From positions 56,415,874-56,479,873 of the forward strand of contig CM072525.1 in the NCBI GenBank assembly GCA_036898135.1: a stretch of DNA of 64,000 nt, in the 5' to 3' direction. A program made the translations under genes and the position numbers. The notes below the pieces were generated by a model. The model was not told the origin of the DNA and made no database searches. It saw nothing but the letters and a program-made list of their open reading frames with translations. Position 1 is the stretch's first letter, and every line of letters starts with the position of its first letter. Positions 50,320 to 60,449 of this stretch are shown here, one piece after another. This DNA is from Oncomelania hupensis. Its lineage: Eukaryota > Mollusca > Gastropoda > Littorinimorpha > Pomatiopsidae.

Positions 50320-51718
50320 CAGGGGCGGATCTTTTTCTTGTGCCACTTGTGCACGTGCACACACCCCTGGCGGTCCAAAAAAAAAAGAAAAAGAAAAGGA
50401 GGGAGAAAAGGAGAAGAAAGAAGAGAAAAAAATTACTAATTCTCACTCACCACACCTCCAAATTAGTTTTTTTTTTGTTGTTGTTGTTGTTTTTGTGTGT
50501 GTGACCAAACTTGTACATGCATCAGGTCAGTTTTGAATAAAACTGATGTGAGTGGCTATTTCTTGTTTTATTTGCAGTAACTTTATCTGTCTTTGTATAA
50601 GCCATTATGTATAATGCAAGATGTTCTGCTATTGTAAATTTTATCATCAGAGTTTGCAGAGGGGTGTTTGTGTGTGTGTGTGGGAGGGGGGGGGACTAAA
50701 CTTAAAGAGGACTTTTAGCACAAAACAATACTATTTCAGGGCTAGAAATTAACTTTTTTCTTTGGGGGCCACCGGGCCCCTTGATTAAAAAATTTGAGGG
50801 CCCACAAGCAACTTTCGGGGCCCAACTTGAAAACTAATGCAAACAAAAAAAAACAAAAGAATTATTGACAATATAATAAGTAGAAAGTACAATTTGTCTG
50901 ATAATCTAAAATGAAAACGATTGGATTTCCACGGCACACAGAATAACACTTCTTGGCCGTCCTCGTTCACTTCAAGGCCATGCCATGGAAATCTTTTTTT
51001 CCACCCTTCATTGTAGTTCCTTGATCTTTTTTCCTCTTCATACTTCTTTTTTCTTTCTTTTTCTTGTTCTTTCCTTTCGTCGACGTTTTCTTCTGGCGTC
51101 TTTCGCTTCCCAAAAATTGGAAAAACGCCATCGCCGATTGTTTTAGCATCTGTATGGCGACGATATGTAGCCATACTTTCGTACTTGCAAAGATGGACAT
51201 TTTGCGCTTATGTTGTGCCATAGCCTTTTGTTTATTATATTAAAAAGATACTGAAGTGTAACAGTATATTAAACTTTTGAGTGCAAAATTAACGGGTTTT
51301 CGCTTCTTTTCTGTTTTTTTTTTCTGTCCAAATTTAGGGCACCGGTGTGGGTTGCTTCCCTTGGCCCAAATACGAAACTGCCGAGTAGAGCTAGCTGTAG
51401 CAGACGAATTATTTTACGGGCCAAGCGGGCCCTTCGTTTTTCAACTTTCCGAGCCCGAAATCAACTTTGCGGGTTTTTGGCCCCGGGCCCCCGCTAATTT
51501 CGAGCCCTGCTATTTTCAGTCCTTAAAATAATGCCCAAAAGGCACCAGATTGCACAGATTTTAACCATTATTTTCAAATTTTTCCGGGGGGGGGGGGGGG
51601 GATGCCACCCCCCCCCCCCTAGTACACTCGCCTGCTTCGCAGGCTCGCGCTTGTGGCTATGCCACTTCGCATTAGTGCACTGTGCACACACCCTCAACAA
51701 TGGAAAGATCCGCCCCTG
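50320..51718. mobile_element. Nested hAT-like element B in A
   Basis: Ends CAGGGGCGGATCTTT and AAAGATCCGCCCCTG, the latter at 51704-51718. The flanks share TTGTG with a one-base offset. CAGGGG-type ends fit hAT. It has no transposase of its own and carries element C. Confidence 0.78.
50737..51509 (-). mobile_element. Nested hAT-like element C in B
   Basis: Ends CAGGGCTAGAAATTA and TAATTTCGAGCCCTG, CTATTT on both sides (50731-50736, 51510-51515). On the minus strand 51174-50785 a frame contains YNEGWKKRFPWHGLEVNEDG followed by QEVLFCVPW, resembling the TTF-type zinc-finger start of hAT transposases; the rest of the transposase is missing. Confidence 0.75.
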
Positions 51719-52119
51719 ATTGTGTATATTTGTGTGTGTTTGCTTTTCTTTCTCTCACCTCTTAAACACATTCACAAAATGTTTAAACAATCTTAACTAT
51801 GCTTCTGATTGTTCATATGTGTTTCCCATTTGCATTGACTAAGTCTGGGGACTTGGTCACCTTTGCCAATGTTAGGCCCCGGTCTTTTTATGTAGTTTTT
51901 TTCTTGTTCTATGTGAGTGTCTTGTATGTATACTGGTAAATCATTCTTCAGCTTTCACGAGAGGCCTCTAAATTGGCTTTGAATATTGTAAAAATTTTCA
52001 ATCGGGGGGTGTTGCCCCCCTAACCTCCTACCAGGGCATTACGCCGGGACCCCATCGGGGCCTAGGCGGCCCCGGACCCCTGCCTTCAGATTTAGGAAAA
52101 TTTCTTGGTGGCACCCATG

Positions 52120-54170
52120 CAGAAGATCAGGTAGGCTTTATCAAGGGTAGGAAGGCTAGTAACCTAATAAGATTGATTGATGACACTATTGAACACATGG
52201 ACAAAAGCAACCAGTCTGGAATCGTTCTGGCACTGGACTATTCCAGAGCTTTCGATTCCATATCAAAAGAATACATGATCTGGGCTTTCAAACGGTTTGG
52301 GTTTGGTTCTACATTTGTTAATTGGATCAAGGTATTAACCAATGGCACAGAAAGTTGTATAAACTACTTAGGGTGGATTTCAGAGGTTTTTGGGGCAGAT
52401 TGCGGCATTCGTCAAGGATGCCCGTTCTCGCCGATGGCCTTTCGTGCTAGGAGTAGAGATATTAGCGTGTAAAATTCGTAGCAGTGACAGAGTTAAAGGA
52501 TTAAAATTGCCTAAATTGTATCTCGGTCCATGTAATACAAATGAAATACTGAAATTGGCAATGTATGCGGATGACATTACATTATTTTTGGCCGATATGG
52601 AGGGCTTGAAGGCTGCAGTAAACATTATTGAAAACTTTACAGAAATATCTGGATTACAAATGAATAAAAAGAAAACTGAAGGCATGTGGATAGGATCTTC
52701 AAAATATAACAACGATAATTTTGGTGAAATCCAGGCGAAAAAACAACTTAAAATTTTAGGCATTATTTTTAAAAGCGACACGCCAGCATCACAGATTGAA
52801 GACAATTGGAAAAAACGTATTGAAAACACAGAAAGAATAATTTATCAATGGACAAAACGAAACCTTAGTATGTCGGGAAAACTATGTATAATAAAATCAT
52901 ATCTAATATCTCAGTTTGTGTATCCAATGCAAGCCCTGATCATTCCAGAACCAATGCTAAACAAAATTAACACAATACTTTTCCGCTTCTTGTGGAAGAA
53001 AAAATATTCCAACAGAAAAGCGTTTGAAAAAGTAAAGAGACGCGTTGTGTGCAGTAGTAGGGAAGAAGGTGGGCTTCAGATGATCAATGTAGTAGACATG
53101 CAGACCTCCTTTTTGCTTAACTGGGTGGCAAGACTCAATGAGCACAGCAGCGGGAAATGGAAACTAATACCAGTTATAGTGACTTCAACACTCTAGGGCA
53201 CAGCTTGCTCTGCTTGAATGCGTCAGTTAAATCAAAGGCATTTGTTGGGTTAGAAAAATTGAAATTGTCCTTCTGGAAAGAGGCTTATTCAAAATGGTTG
53301 AACAACAAACATTTATGGATAAATGGTAAAAACGCTATTTTGAATGGGTATCTTTGGAATAACACAGAGATACAATACAAAAATAAATCGCTGTTTTTCG
53401 GTAAGTGGGCGAGAGCGGGTATTAATTTGGTGAAAGATGTGTAAATAAACGATGATATGCGACCGATTAACGATATTACTCAGACAGTCGGTTCTAGTCC
53501 GTCGCTCGCGTTGGAGTACGGGGCTTTGCGCTCGGCGTTGCATGCGGCATGGCGGTGACAAGAGAGAGAGGCGGGCCAGCCTCAGAAACCAGAATCTCAC
53601 ACTGTAGTGTACAGTGAAGCTAGCAATCCAAGTAAAATTACACCACGAGACTTTCGTCACTTGATAACCAGGGACAAGGCATGCACGCCCAATTCTGTTA
53701 ATTTTTGGAGAAGTAAATATAATGTATATATTGAAAACTCTCACTGGTTACTTGCACACCTCTGCACAACAGAAGAACGCTTACGTTTGCTACATTGGAA
53801 ACTGCTTCACAATATCTATCCAACAAACATCTTATTACAAAAACTGGGTATAAAAGATTCTAACAAATGCGATTTTTGTCATGAAATTGATTTTATTGAA
53901 CACTTCTTTTGGAAATGTGCAAAATTAAGGACATTTTGGGAACATGTTATTAAACAAATTACTGTATTTACCGGTGAAAATGTAACTCTTACTGAAGAAA
54001 ACATTTTACTGGGATACAATGTCAACAGCATTAAACAGAAAAGTGTTCAGAGTGTGAATCATATATTGCTGATAGCCAAAATGTCTATTAGTAAATTCAG
54101 GTATGGCGAACGATTGAATGCGGAAAACATCTTTGATTTTGAAATGAAGTTACGGGGATATAAATACTAA
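52120..54170 (+). pseudogene. Tx1 LINE ORF2, reverse transcriptase core and C-terminus
   Basis: DQVGFIKGRKASN resumes after element A, then VLALDYSRAFDSIS, CGIRQGCPFSP (frameshift near 52430), MYADDITLFLADM (catalytic YADD near 52565), KILGIIFKS, FLWKKKYSNRK. A frameshift near 53190 and a TAA near 53441 interrupt the C-terminal part. The last frame (53607-54170) has LRLLHWKLLHNIYPTN and CDFCHEIDFIEHFFWKC, the L1-type C-terminal knuckle, and ends LRGYKY. Confidence 0.83.
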
Positions 54171-54790
54171 AGAAAACGAAACTAACTAACAAACTAAAGC
54201 AAGCAAATGAACAAACTTGGCATACTCAGTGTGCAGATTTTGTGGCACAGCACGTTGGGTAAATCTATTATTAGACTTGTGTTGTTTATTGAGTGTTGAT
54301 TACGTTCTGATCATTATGTTCTGATACCTTGATAGTTTGTTGTGAAGGTTTGTAACAATCACCTTTTCCTCGCACACACCTAGGCCAATGCACACGCACA
54401 CTCACATACACACCCACACACATACAAACACACCCACACATACTTACACACACACAAACATACAAACACACACACACACAGAGTCTATACCAACGAAACC
54501 CACACAGATAGTGTTACATTCACACAATCGCAGGTCGCACTTTCCTACAGCTGCCCTTGCTTTTTTTCGATTTCGCCTTAAGGTCTTGTATCTTGAGTTT
54601 TGTAAGGATGGCAGGGTGGGAGGGTGCGACCAGTGCGATTGGATTAGTCAATTGATACAACTGTCTCTGAACATGCCTTATTATCCCTATGCAAATTGTT
54701 ACACACCCCAATTTAATATCAACATTATGCTATATGTTTTGTCTTTAACAAAAGCTGGTTTGCATTTGACGTAGGTGTGATAGGTGATAC
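54171..54790 (+). other. Tx1 3' UTR with CA-rich stretch
   Basis: CACACA-rich sequence at 54375-54482; no gene. Confidence 0.7.
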
Positions 54791-54824
54791 AGAATATAAT
54801 TATTTAAAATAAAATTTAAAAAAA

Positions 54825-55490
54825 AATTCTTGATGATGGTAATAGTAATAATAATGCAGTTACAATTGTTTTTGTTGCTTGATGATGGTAATAGTAATAG
54901 TAATGCAGTTGCAATTGTTTTTGTGCTAGTGAATGTGTGATGATAATGCTTGATGATGGTAATAGTAATACAGTTACAATTGTTTTTGTGCTAGTGAATG
55001 TGTGATGATAATGCTTGATGATGGTAATAGTAATAGTAATGTAGTTACAATTGTTTTTGTTGCTTGATGATGGTAATAGTAATAGTAATGCAGTTGCAAT
55101 TGTTTTTGTGCTAGTGAATGTGTGATGATAATGCTTGATGATGGTAATAGTAATAGTAATACAGTTACAATTGTTTTTTGTGCTAGTGAATGTGTGATGA
55201 TAATGCTTGATGATGGTAATAGTAATGCAGTTACAATTGTTTTTGTGCTAGTGAATGTGTGATGATAATGCTTGATGATGGTAATAGTAATAGTAATGTA
55301 GTAGCAATTGTTTTTGTGCTAGTGAATGTGTGATGATAATGCTTGATGATGGTAATAGTAATGCAGTTACAATTGTTTTTGTGCTAGTGAATGTGTGATG
55401 ATAATGCTTGATGATGGTAATAGTAATGCAGTTAAATTGTTTTTGTGCTAGTGAATGTGTGATGATAATGCTTGATGATGGTAATAGTAA
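54825..55490 (+). repeat. Minisatellite of 65-71 bp, Tx1 3' region
   Basis: Unit TTGATGATGGTAATAGTAAT plus GCAGTTACAATTGTTTTTGT plus GCTAGTGAATGTGTGATGAT. About ten units differ mainly in the number of TAATAG repeats. The same array resumes at 58099-58395, so both are one array split by a retroelement. Confidence 0.9.
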
Positions 55491-58099
55491 TATGTGATGT
55501 TGCTAGAAACTTGCATTAACTTGCAACCAACAATCAATTATAGACTTCACACAGCACGAAGTATTAGTTTATGTCCTCTTTATTCGTGTTCTTCCTTTGC
55601 TCTTTTTTGTCTCTCGCCCGACTCGCTCTCTGTCCTCTCGTTCTCACGTTCAATCTCGCATCTCATAGCCAATCACTCAAATCGCTCCAACACATGCTTT
55701 GCACGTGCATTCGCTCTCACTTCCCTCTCTCACATACATCCCCTCTTCTTGCAACGTCGTCCCGACGTTAATCAAAAAATAATTGTAAACATACATTCAA
55801 GCATACATAATAATAAAGTATAGACACACTAGTCATATTCATAATCCATAAATATCAACCAAAAAAAAAATCGTCATCGTAGGCGCATGACAACACCCTA
55901 TGGGTATCTAAGAGGTATTCCAAAAGATGGTCAGCAAAATACATTGACAAAAATTCCAAAACTTTGTTAACAACAAAGTGGTAAACCATTCTGTACCAGG
56001 CATGACTTTACTTACGATTATCTAAAAGGTAATTCAATAAGCAGTCAACCAAACAAAATGAACTGTTCTAAATAACCCAATGAAGAAGCCAATGTACTAG
56101 TATGACATCTCACAGATCATCAAAAAATAATAATAAAAAATAAAATAAAAACACGGGAGAACAAAAAATTCTTTATATAAACACACACTACCTTCCATCC
56201 ACATCTGCATAACAACGAAGCAGCCTTGACTAGCTATCATATGATGCAAACGGTGTAATCCTTTCAATAACAGGAATCAATATTTTCCAGTCATATTATT
56301 CTCACTCTTTAAATGTGGTAGCGGAATGATTAAATGTTCTAGCGTAAACTAGGAGCAAATATCATTTACCACAATACATAGAAGAACCACGAGTACTCCA
56401 GTTACCTTATATCAAACAACTCTACAATGGATTAAAAGAAGATTTGTAAATTTCTGTCCACAGTCTATAAAGCGCTATTCGTTCAATTCTTTAATGAAAT
56501 TGAAAACTGTTTTTGTCATTTCTAGAATGAACTGTTGTCTGTTCTGATTAGTTTTCTCTGCTATATCAGAATCATATTCTGCCTCTACATGTCTGACAGC
56601 TGTCGTAGGCAGGTTGTAGGGATTAGAGTGTCTTCCTGCTGTACTTCTGGTACTACGTCGCGGAGCAGGCTGAGGTCTGACTGGCAGCTGAGGAGCCACT
56701 TCTGCTGTTTCCATGATGGTCGTCACAGAGTTGGCTGGCAGCAGTGTTCTTATGTCGGCTGTTCTCACAAACTTGGTTGTGCCCCTCTTCTTCTCTATCT
56801 CTGCTTGGATCTTGCTGACTGCCACTTTAGTGTTAGCTAGCAGACTGCCTAGATCCGCGCATTTTTCAAGGACATTCATCCCCAGTAATATGAGAACCTT
56901 CTTTCGAGGTTTCATGACAGCATCGGACGGTGCCTTAGTCACGAATATCCCGACTTCCTTGATTACTTCTCTTCCAATCTTCATGTCTGTGCTCATGAAG
57001 CCAACATAAGGAATGACTAAGCCATTTGCTGCTTCCAAGGTATAGCATGAATCTTGAAGCCTGTGACTATGCTTAAAATTCTTCACATAGAACTCTTCTG
57101 TTACTGTGGTGACCATGGATCCTGTATCTAGTAGACATGACACCGTGATTCCCCCAATATCCGCTTCGACCACGGGACACTTCCCAATCATCTTCACCGT
57201 TGAGCCTTTGGACTGCTCAGCCTGGGTACGGCTCTCTACGCATGCTTTGTTCAGTTTAACTGTTGTTTTCCCCCTCTTTCTCGTTAACTTTTGTTTTAAG
57301 TTCGTCAATCTGTTTCCGTAATGATTCTATTGTGGCCGCGTCATCAGACATGGCCCCAATGGGGTTTTCATTATCATCAGCCATTATCTTAAGTTGTTAT
57401 ACTAAAATGGAAAATAACATTCCTGTCTCTGAATCACGGAAAGGCCAGGTCAACGCCTCAAAACTCCTTTACAACCAACACCAACCCCTCAACAACAACA
57501 ACAACAAAAAAAATCATTGACACATGAGATTCATACAACCATTAAAGCAATAAACTGTCACTGTCACGACTTTTCCGAAACTCAAGTACCATAGCATGTC
57601 ACGTTTTAATTCACACCAGTTATAATCACTTCCTGTTCATTATATCATTATCTTTCAATGACTATAATTTTATCAGTCATCAGTATCTAAAAAGTTCCAC
57701 AGGGTATCAAAATATATATAACCCTGTATTATTTCAGTTAATGCATTTACTATGACTCGAATTTTCTATCTCTTTGAATTTACCTAGTTACCAATCTAGT
57801 TTACCGATCCAATACGAATAGGTCACCCGGTCAGTTCGCTGGTCCTCGGTACGTCAGTGTGTGTTGATTTATGAAGACAATAAAATGTCCCGAGTCAAAG
57901 ATGGTAGGCCCACAGCGGCGATGGAGAACCCAAACGTAAGTGAAGAGGGGACCCCACGACGCCGAGGAAAGACCGGGCCCACCACGTCGGCCGACGTGGC
58001 ACTGCCCCAAGGTCGCGGTGTCTGCTCCAAGGTGAGCGGGCAACAACAGAGCGGAGCCGTTGGCGATGGCGATGGCGATGACTGTACTCTGCCTGGCAT
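55491..58099 (-). mobile_element. Retroelement fragment inserted in the minisatellite
   Basis: TAGTAAT lies at both borders, but it is part of the minisatellite unit, so the target duplication and ends are uncertain by several bases. On the minus strand a gag-like start (ATG at 57384, MADDNENPIGAMSDDAATIE) overlaps the protease ORF. LTRs are not evident. 55491-56474 and 57385-58099 are otherwise non-coding. Confidence 0.55.
56475..57308 (-). CDS. Retroviral-type aspartic protease ORF of a retroelement
   Basis: 277 residues, no ATG at the start of the frame. VVEADIGGITVSCLLDTGSM contains the active-site DTGS near residue 63, followed by VTEEFYV, ANGLVIPYVGFMSTDM and LILLGMNVLEKC, in the usual order of a retropepsin. 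The tail (LPVRPQPAPRRSTRSTAGR) is basic and Pro-rich. No RT follows. It overlaps a 42-codon gag-like frame in a different phase, so either a gag-pro frameshift or, more likely, an internal deletion made this arrangement. Confidence 0.7.
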   Translation of the reverse strand: MTNLKQKLTRKRGKTTVKLNKACVESRTQAEQSKGSTVKMIGKCPVVEADIGGITVSCLLDTGSMVTTVTEEFYVKNFKHSHRLQDSCYTLEAANGLVIPYVGFMSTDMKIGREVIKEVGIFVTKAPSDAVMKPRKKVLILLGMNVLEKCADLGSLLANTKVAVSKIQAEIEKKRGTTKFVRTADIRTLLPANSVTTIMETAEVAPQLPVRPQPAPRRSTRSTAGRHSNPYNLPTTAVRHVEAEYDSDIAEKTNQNRQQFILEMTKTVFNFIKELNE

Positions 58100-58450
58100 A
58101 GTAATGCAGTTAAATTGTTTTTGTGCTAGTGAATGTGTGATGATAATGCTTGATGATGGTAATAGTAATAGTAATGCAGTTACAATTGTTTTTGTGCTCG
58201 TGAATGTGTGATGATAATGCTTGATGATGGTAATAGTAATAGTAATGCAGTTACAATTGTTTTTGTGCTAGTGAATGTGTGATGATAATGCTTGATGATG
58301 GTAATAGTAATAGTAATGCAGTTACAATTGTTTTTGTGCTAGTGAATGTGTGATGATAATGCTTGATGATGGTAATAGTAATAGTAATGCAGTTAAAAAA
58401 AAAAAAAAAAAAAGTTACTGTACCATGCAAAAAACAAAAAACAAAAAAAA
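58099..58450 (+). repeat. Minisatellite remainder and A-rich end of the Tx1 LINE
   Basis: Four to five more units of the 65-71 bp minisatellite, an A run at 58395-58413, then AAAAACAAAAAACAAAA up to the right target duplication at 58451. This is the 3' terminus. Confidence 0.85.
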
Positions 58451-58465
58451 AACATAATCATTACG

Positions 58466-60296
58466 ACCCACTTGACGACGATATTAGTTACCGCGATGAT
58501 GTCAGAGGAGATCGGGAACATCGAATGTCTAACAGTCAATGTGAAAATGCAGTGTTCAACAATTCAAGAGAAAACGGCAACCGCAGTAGTTATCAAGTCA
58601 GCCACAACAACCCTGCTCACAATGTGAAGACAGTTGATGACAGTTCTAGTTCCATTGAACGACTGTACAGACTGTTGTCTAACAAGATGGACGAGTCCAA
58701 AAGCGTCATACAGAAGTCATTTGAAAGCATTACGTCCAAAATTGACCAGATGTCCACAACTATGCATGACAATTACAAAACTCTACAGCATGACCTGGGT
58801 CAACTGAAAAGAGATATCCAAGCAGCGCAACAAAACAATCAACAGTAACAGTAGCGAAATTGAAAGATTGCATGAAATGAATGAACTAAGTAGTAGCAAG
58901 AGAATGGAATATCTTCAAAGTGAACTGGATAAATTGTCAGCCTACTCGCGCAGAAATAATCTGAAGTTCTTTGGTGTCGCAGAAAAAGATGACTCAGAAA
59001 CATATGACAGCTGTAAGGTCACTGAATGAATACTTCGTCAGCAAGACATGGTACCCAGATTGCATAGATAGAACTCATCGACTTGGTAAAGTGAAAAATA
59101 CAAAGAGCCCTCCCATGATAGCCGGGTTCCACCGGTGGTCCGATGTGATGACAGTGCTGAACAACAAGGATGCCAGAGACCAAATGCGAAAGGCAGGCTT
59201 ACGAGTTGCAACGGACCTGACTCCTGCACAAAGTAGAAAGCTACAAGCAGTAAAGAGTCAAGGTCAGATCGGTTACTACAAGAATGGAAAACTACACACC
59301 AAGCCTAAAGCACAGAGTCTAACCAAACCTCCTGCACAACAGCAAGGTCACAAAAGCGGTGCCGATGCTAGATGCCAAGGCGACTGGAACCATACCCCTT
59401 TCTTCGATGAAATGCCGGACAACTGTGACTTCGATGATGTCATCCACAACCGTGCCTTCAGGGATGGAAATGGTGTGAATGCTGATGGCAGTACACTTTG
59501 TATTTCTGTAGACGGCAAACAGAAGCAAGCAAGAAGAACGAATACTAATGGTCTCTGCGCGCCTCTTCAGATTACAGGCAGTGAGAATTGTTCTACTAGA
59601 GTAGCGAGAATGACCTCAATGCAAGACTTCCCAAGCTTACAAATGAAGTCGGGAATAGCTGGTGGCCAGCGTGAACAAGGTACCAGCAACAGACAATCAC
59701 AAAGAAGGCACAACTGGCAGAGAAGTGCCCACTGCCAGGCATCACAAGCGCCGCGATCCTCAGATTCCACAATAGGTATCGTAAATAACCACAATGTTCA
59801 GCAGGCACAAGTAAACGCTGCAATACCATCTTGTTCTATAAGCCGAGTCGAAGAGAAAAGTGAAGGAATTACTGAAGGTCAATTTTCGCAGAGTACCCCT
59901 GTGTTCTTACTAAACCAGGCCTTTGATAGCACCACACACCACAATAATTCCGATGAACAAGCTACAGCTGCCTTGGTCATCGACCATAGAGCCCAAATGG
60001 AAAACAACGATGAAGAAGAATATGAGGATTGCAACGCCGACTTTGAATGTGATGATGAGTCTGGGGAAAAGGACAAAGACTACTTAACAAGACAAAATGA
60101 TGAGCAAGGACCTGAGAGGAAAGCTGATACATGTACACAAAATGGTCACCCTCAAATGAACAACAGAAGAACCACACGCTCTCAATCCGCAAGACAGACA
60201 CATCTGACCGCATGGGCCACGTCGGGGTCTACCCAGAATCAATCTGGTGAACCACCAACCAGTTCTATAGCCGAAGACACCAGCTCCAACAGCTAG
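58466..60296 (+). pseudogene. Outer LINE ORF1, coiled coil and RRM part
   Basis: DPLDDDISYRDDV continues from 46507. SIERLYRLLSNKMDESKSVI and HDLGQLKRDIQAAQQNNQQ form the coiled coil; a frameshift near 58840 leads to LDKLSAYSRRNNLKFFGVAE (RRM start), and another near 59015 to LNEYFVSKTWYPDCIDRTHR, KAGLRVATDLTPAQSRKLQA. The last 250 residues are polar and acidic. TAG at 60294-60296. Corresponds to the inner LINE's ORF1 in layout. Confidence 0.83.
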
Positions 60297-60449
60297 GGTT
60301 TTGGCCGCTACTCTGCTACCATTTCAAACAAGAACATACACACAAATTTAATTAACACATCAACTACAAAACGCACAGAATCTAATTTTATTAACCCATT
60401 ACAAACACACAACATACACAGAGATTCAGTTAACCCTTGCGTTACACAA
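60297..60449 (+). other. ORF1-ORF2 spacer of the outer LINE
   Basis: Unlike the inner LINE, ORF1 and ORF2 are separated here by about 150 bases with ACACA-rich sequence. Confidence 0.6.

Larger units (their letters stand above)
49891..52119. mobile_element. Nested TIR element A in the Tx1 reverse transcriptase
   Basis: Ends CATGGGTGCCACC and GGTGGCACCCATG; CAGAAGA on both sides (49884-49890, 52120-52126). Removing it rejoins VSEDQVGFIKGRKASN of the Tx1 RT. Non-coding. Its right part (GGGGCCTAGGCGGCCCC, GGACCCC, CCTTCAGAT) resembles the right ends of 13238-13619 and 16035-17099. It contains elements B and C. Confidence 0.85.
46508..58450 (+). mobile_element. Tx1-type (L1-related) LINE with nested insertions
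   Basis: Flanked by AACATAATCATTACG at 46493-46507 and 58451-58465. 5' UTR 46508-47098, ORF1 with zinc knuckles, broken ORF2, then a long 3' region of minisatellite and an A-rich end (58395-58450). It carries three nested hAT-like elements (49891-52119) and a retroelement fragment (about 55491-58099). The left half of the duplication plus the outer LINE frame fix the 5' boundary at 46508. Confidence 0.85.

Noticed and set aside
54286..54774. ORFs rich in C/V or T/H
   Set aside because: Translation of the CA microsatellite.
57861..58211. ORF starting MSRVKDGRPTAAMENP
   Set aside because: Considered as a start of the following LINE ORF1, but the outer LINE's frame joins at 58466 from 46507, and this ORF runs into the minisatellite. 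It includes GTAAGT at 57936, so an exon is possible but unsupported.
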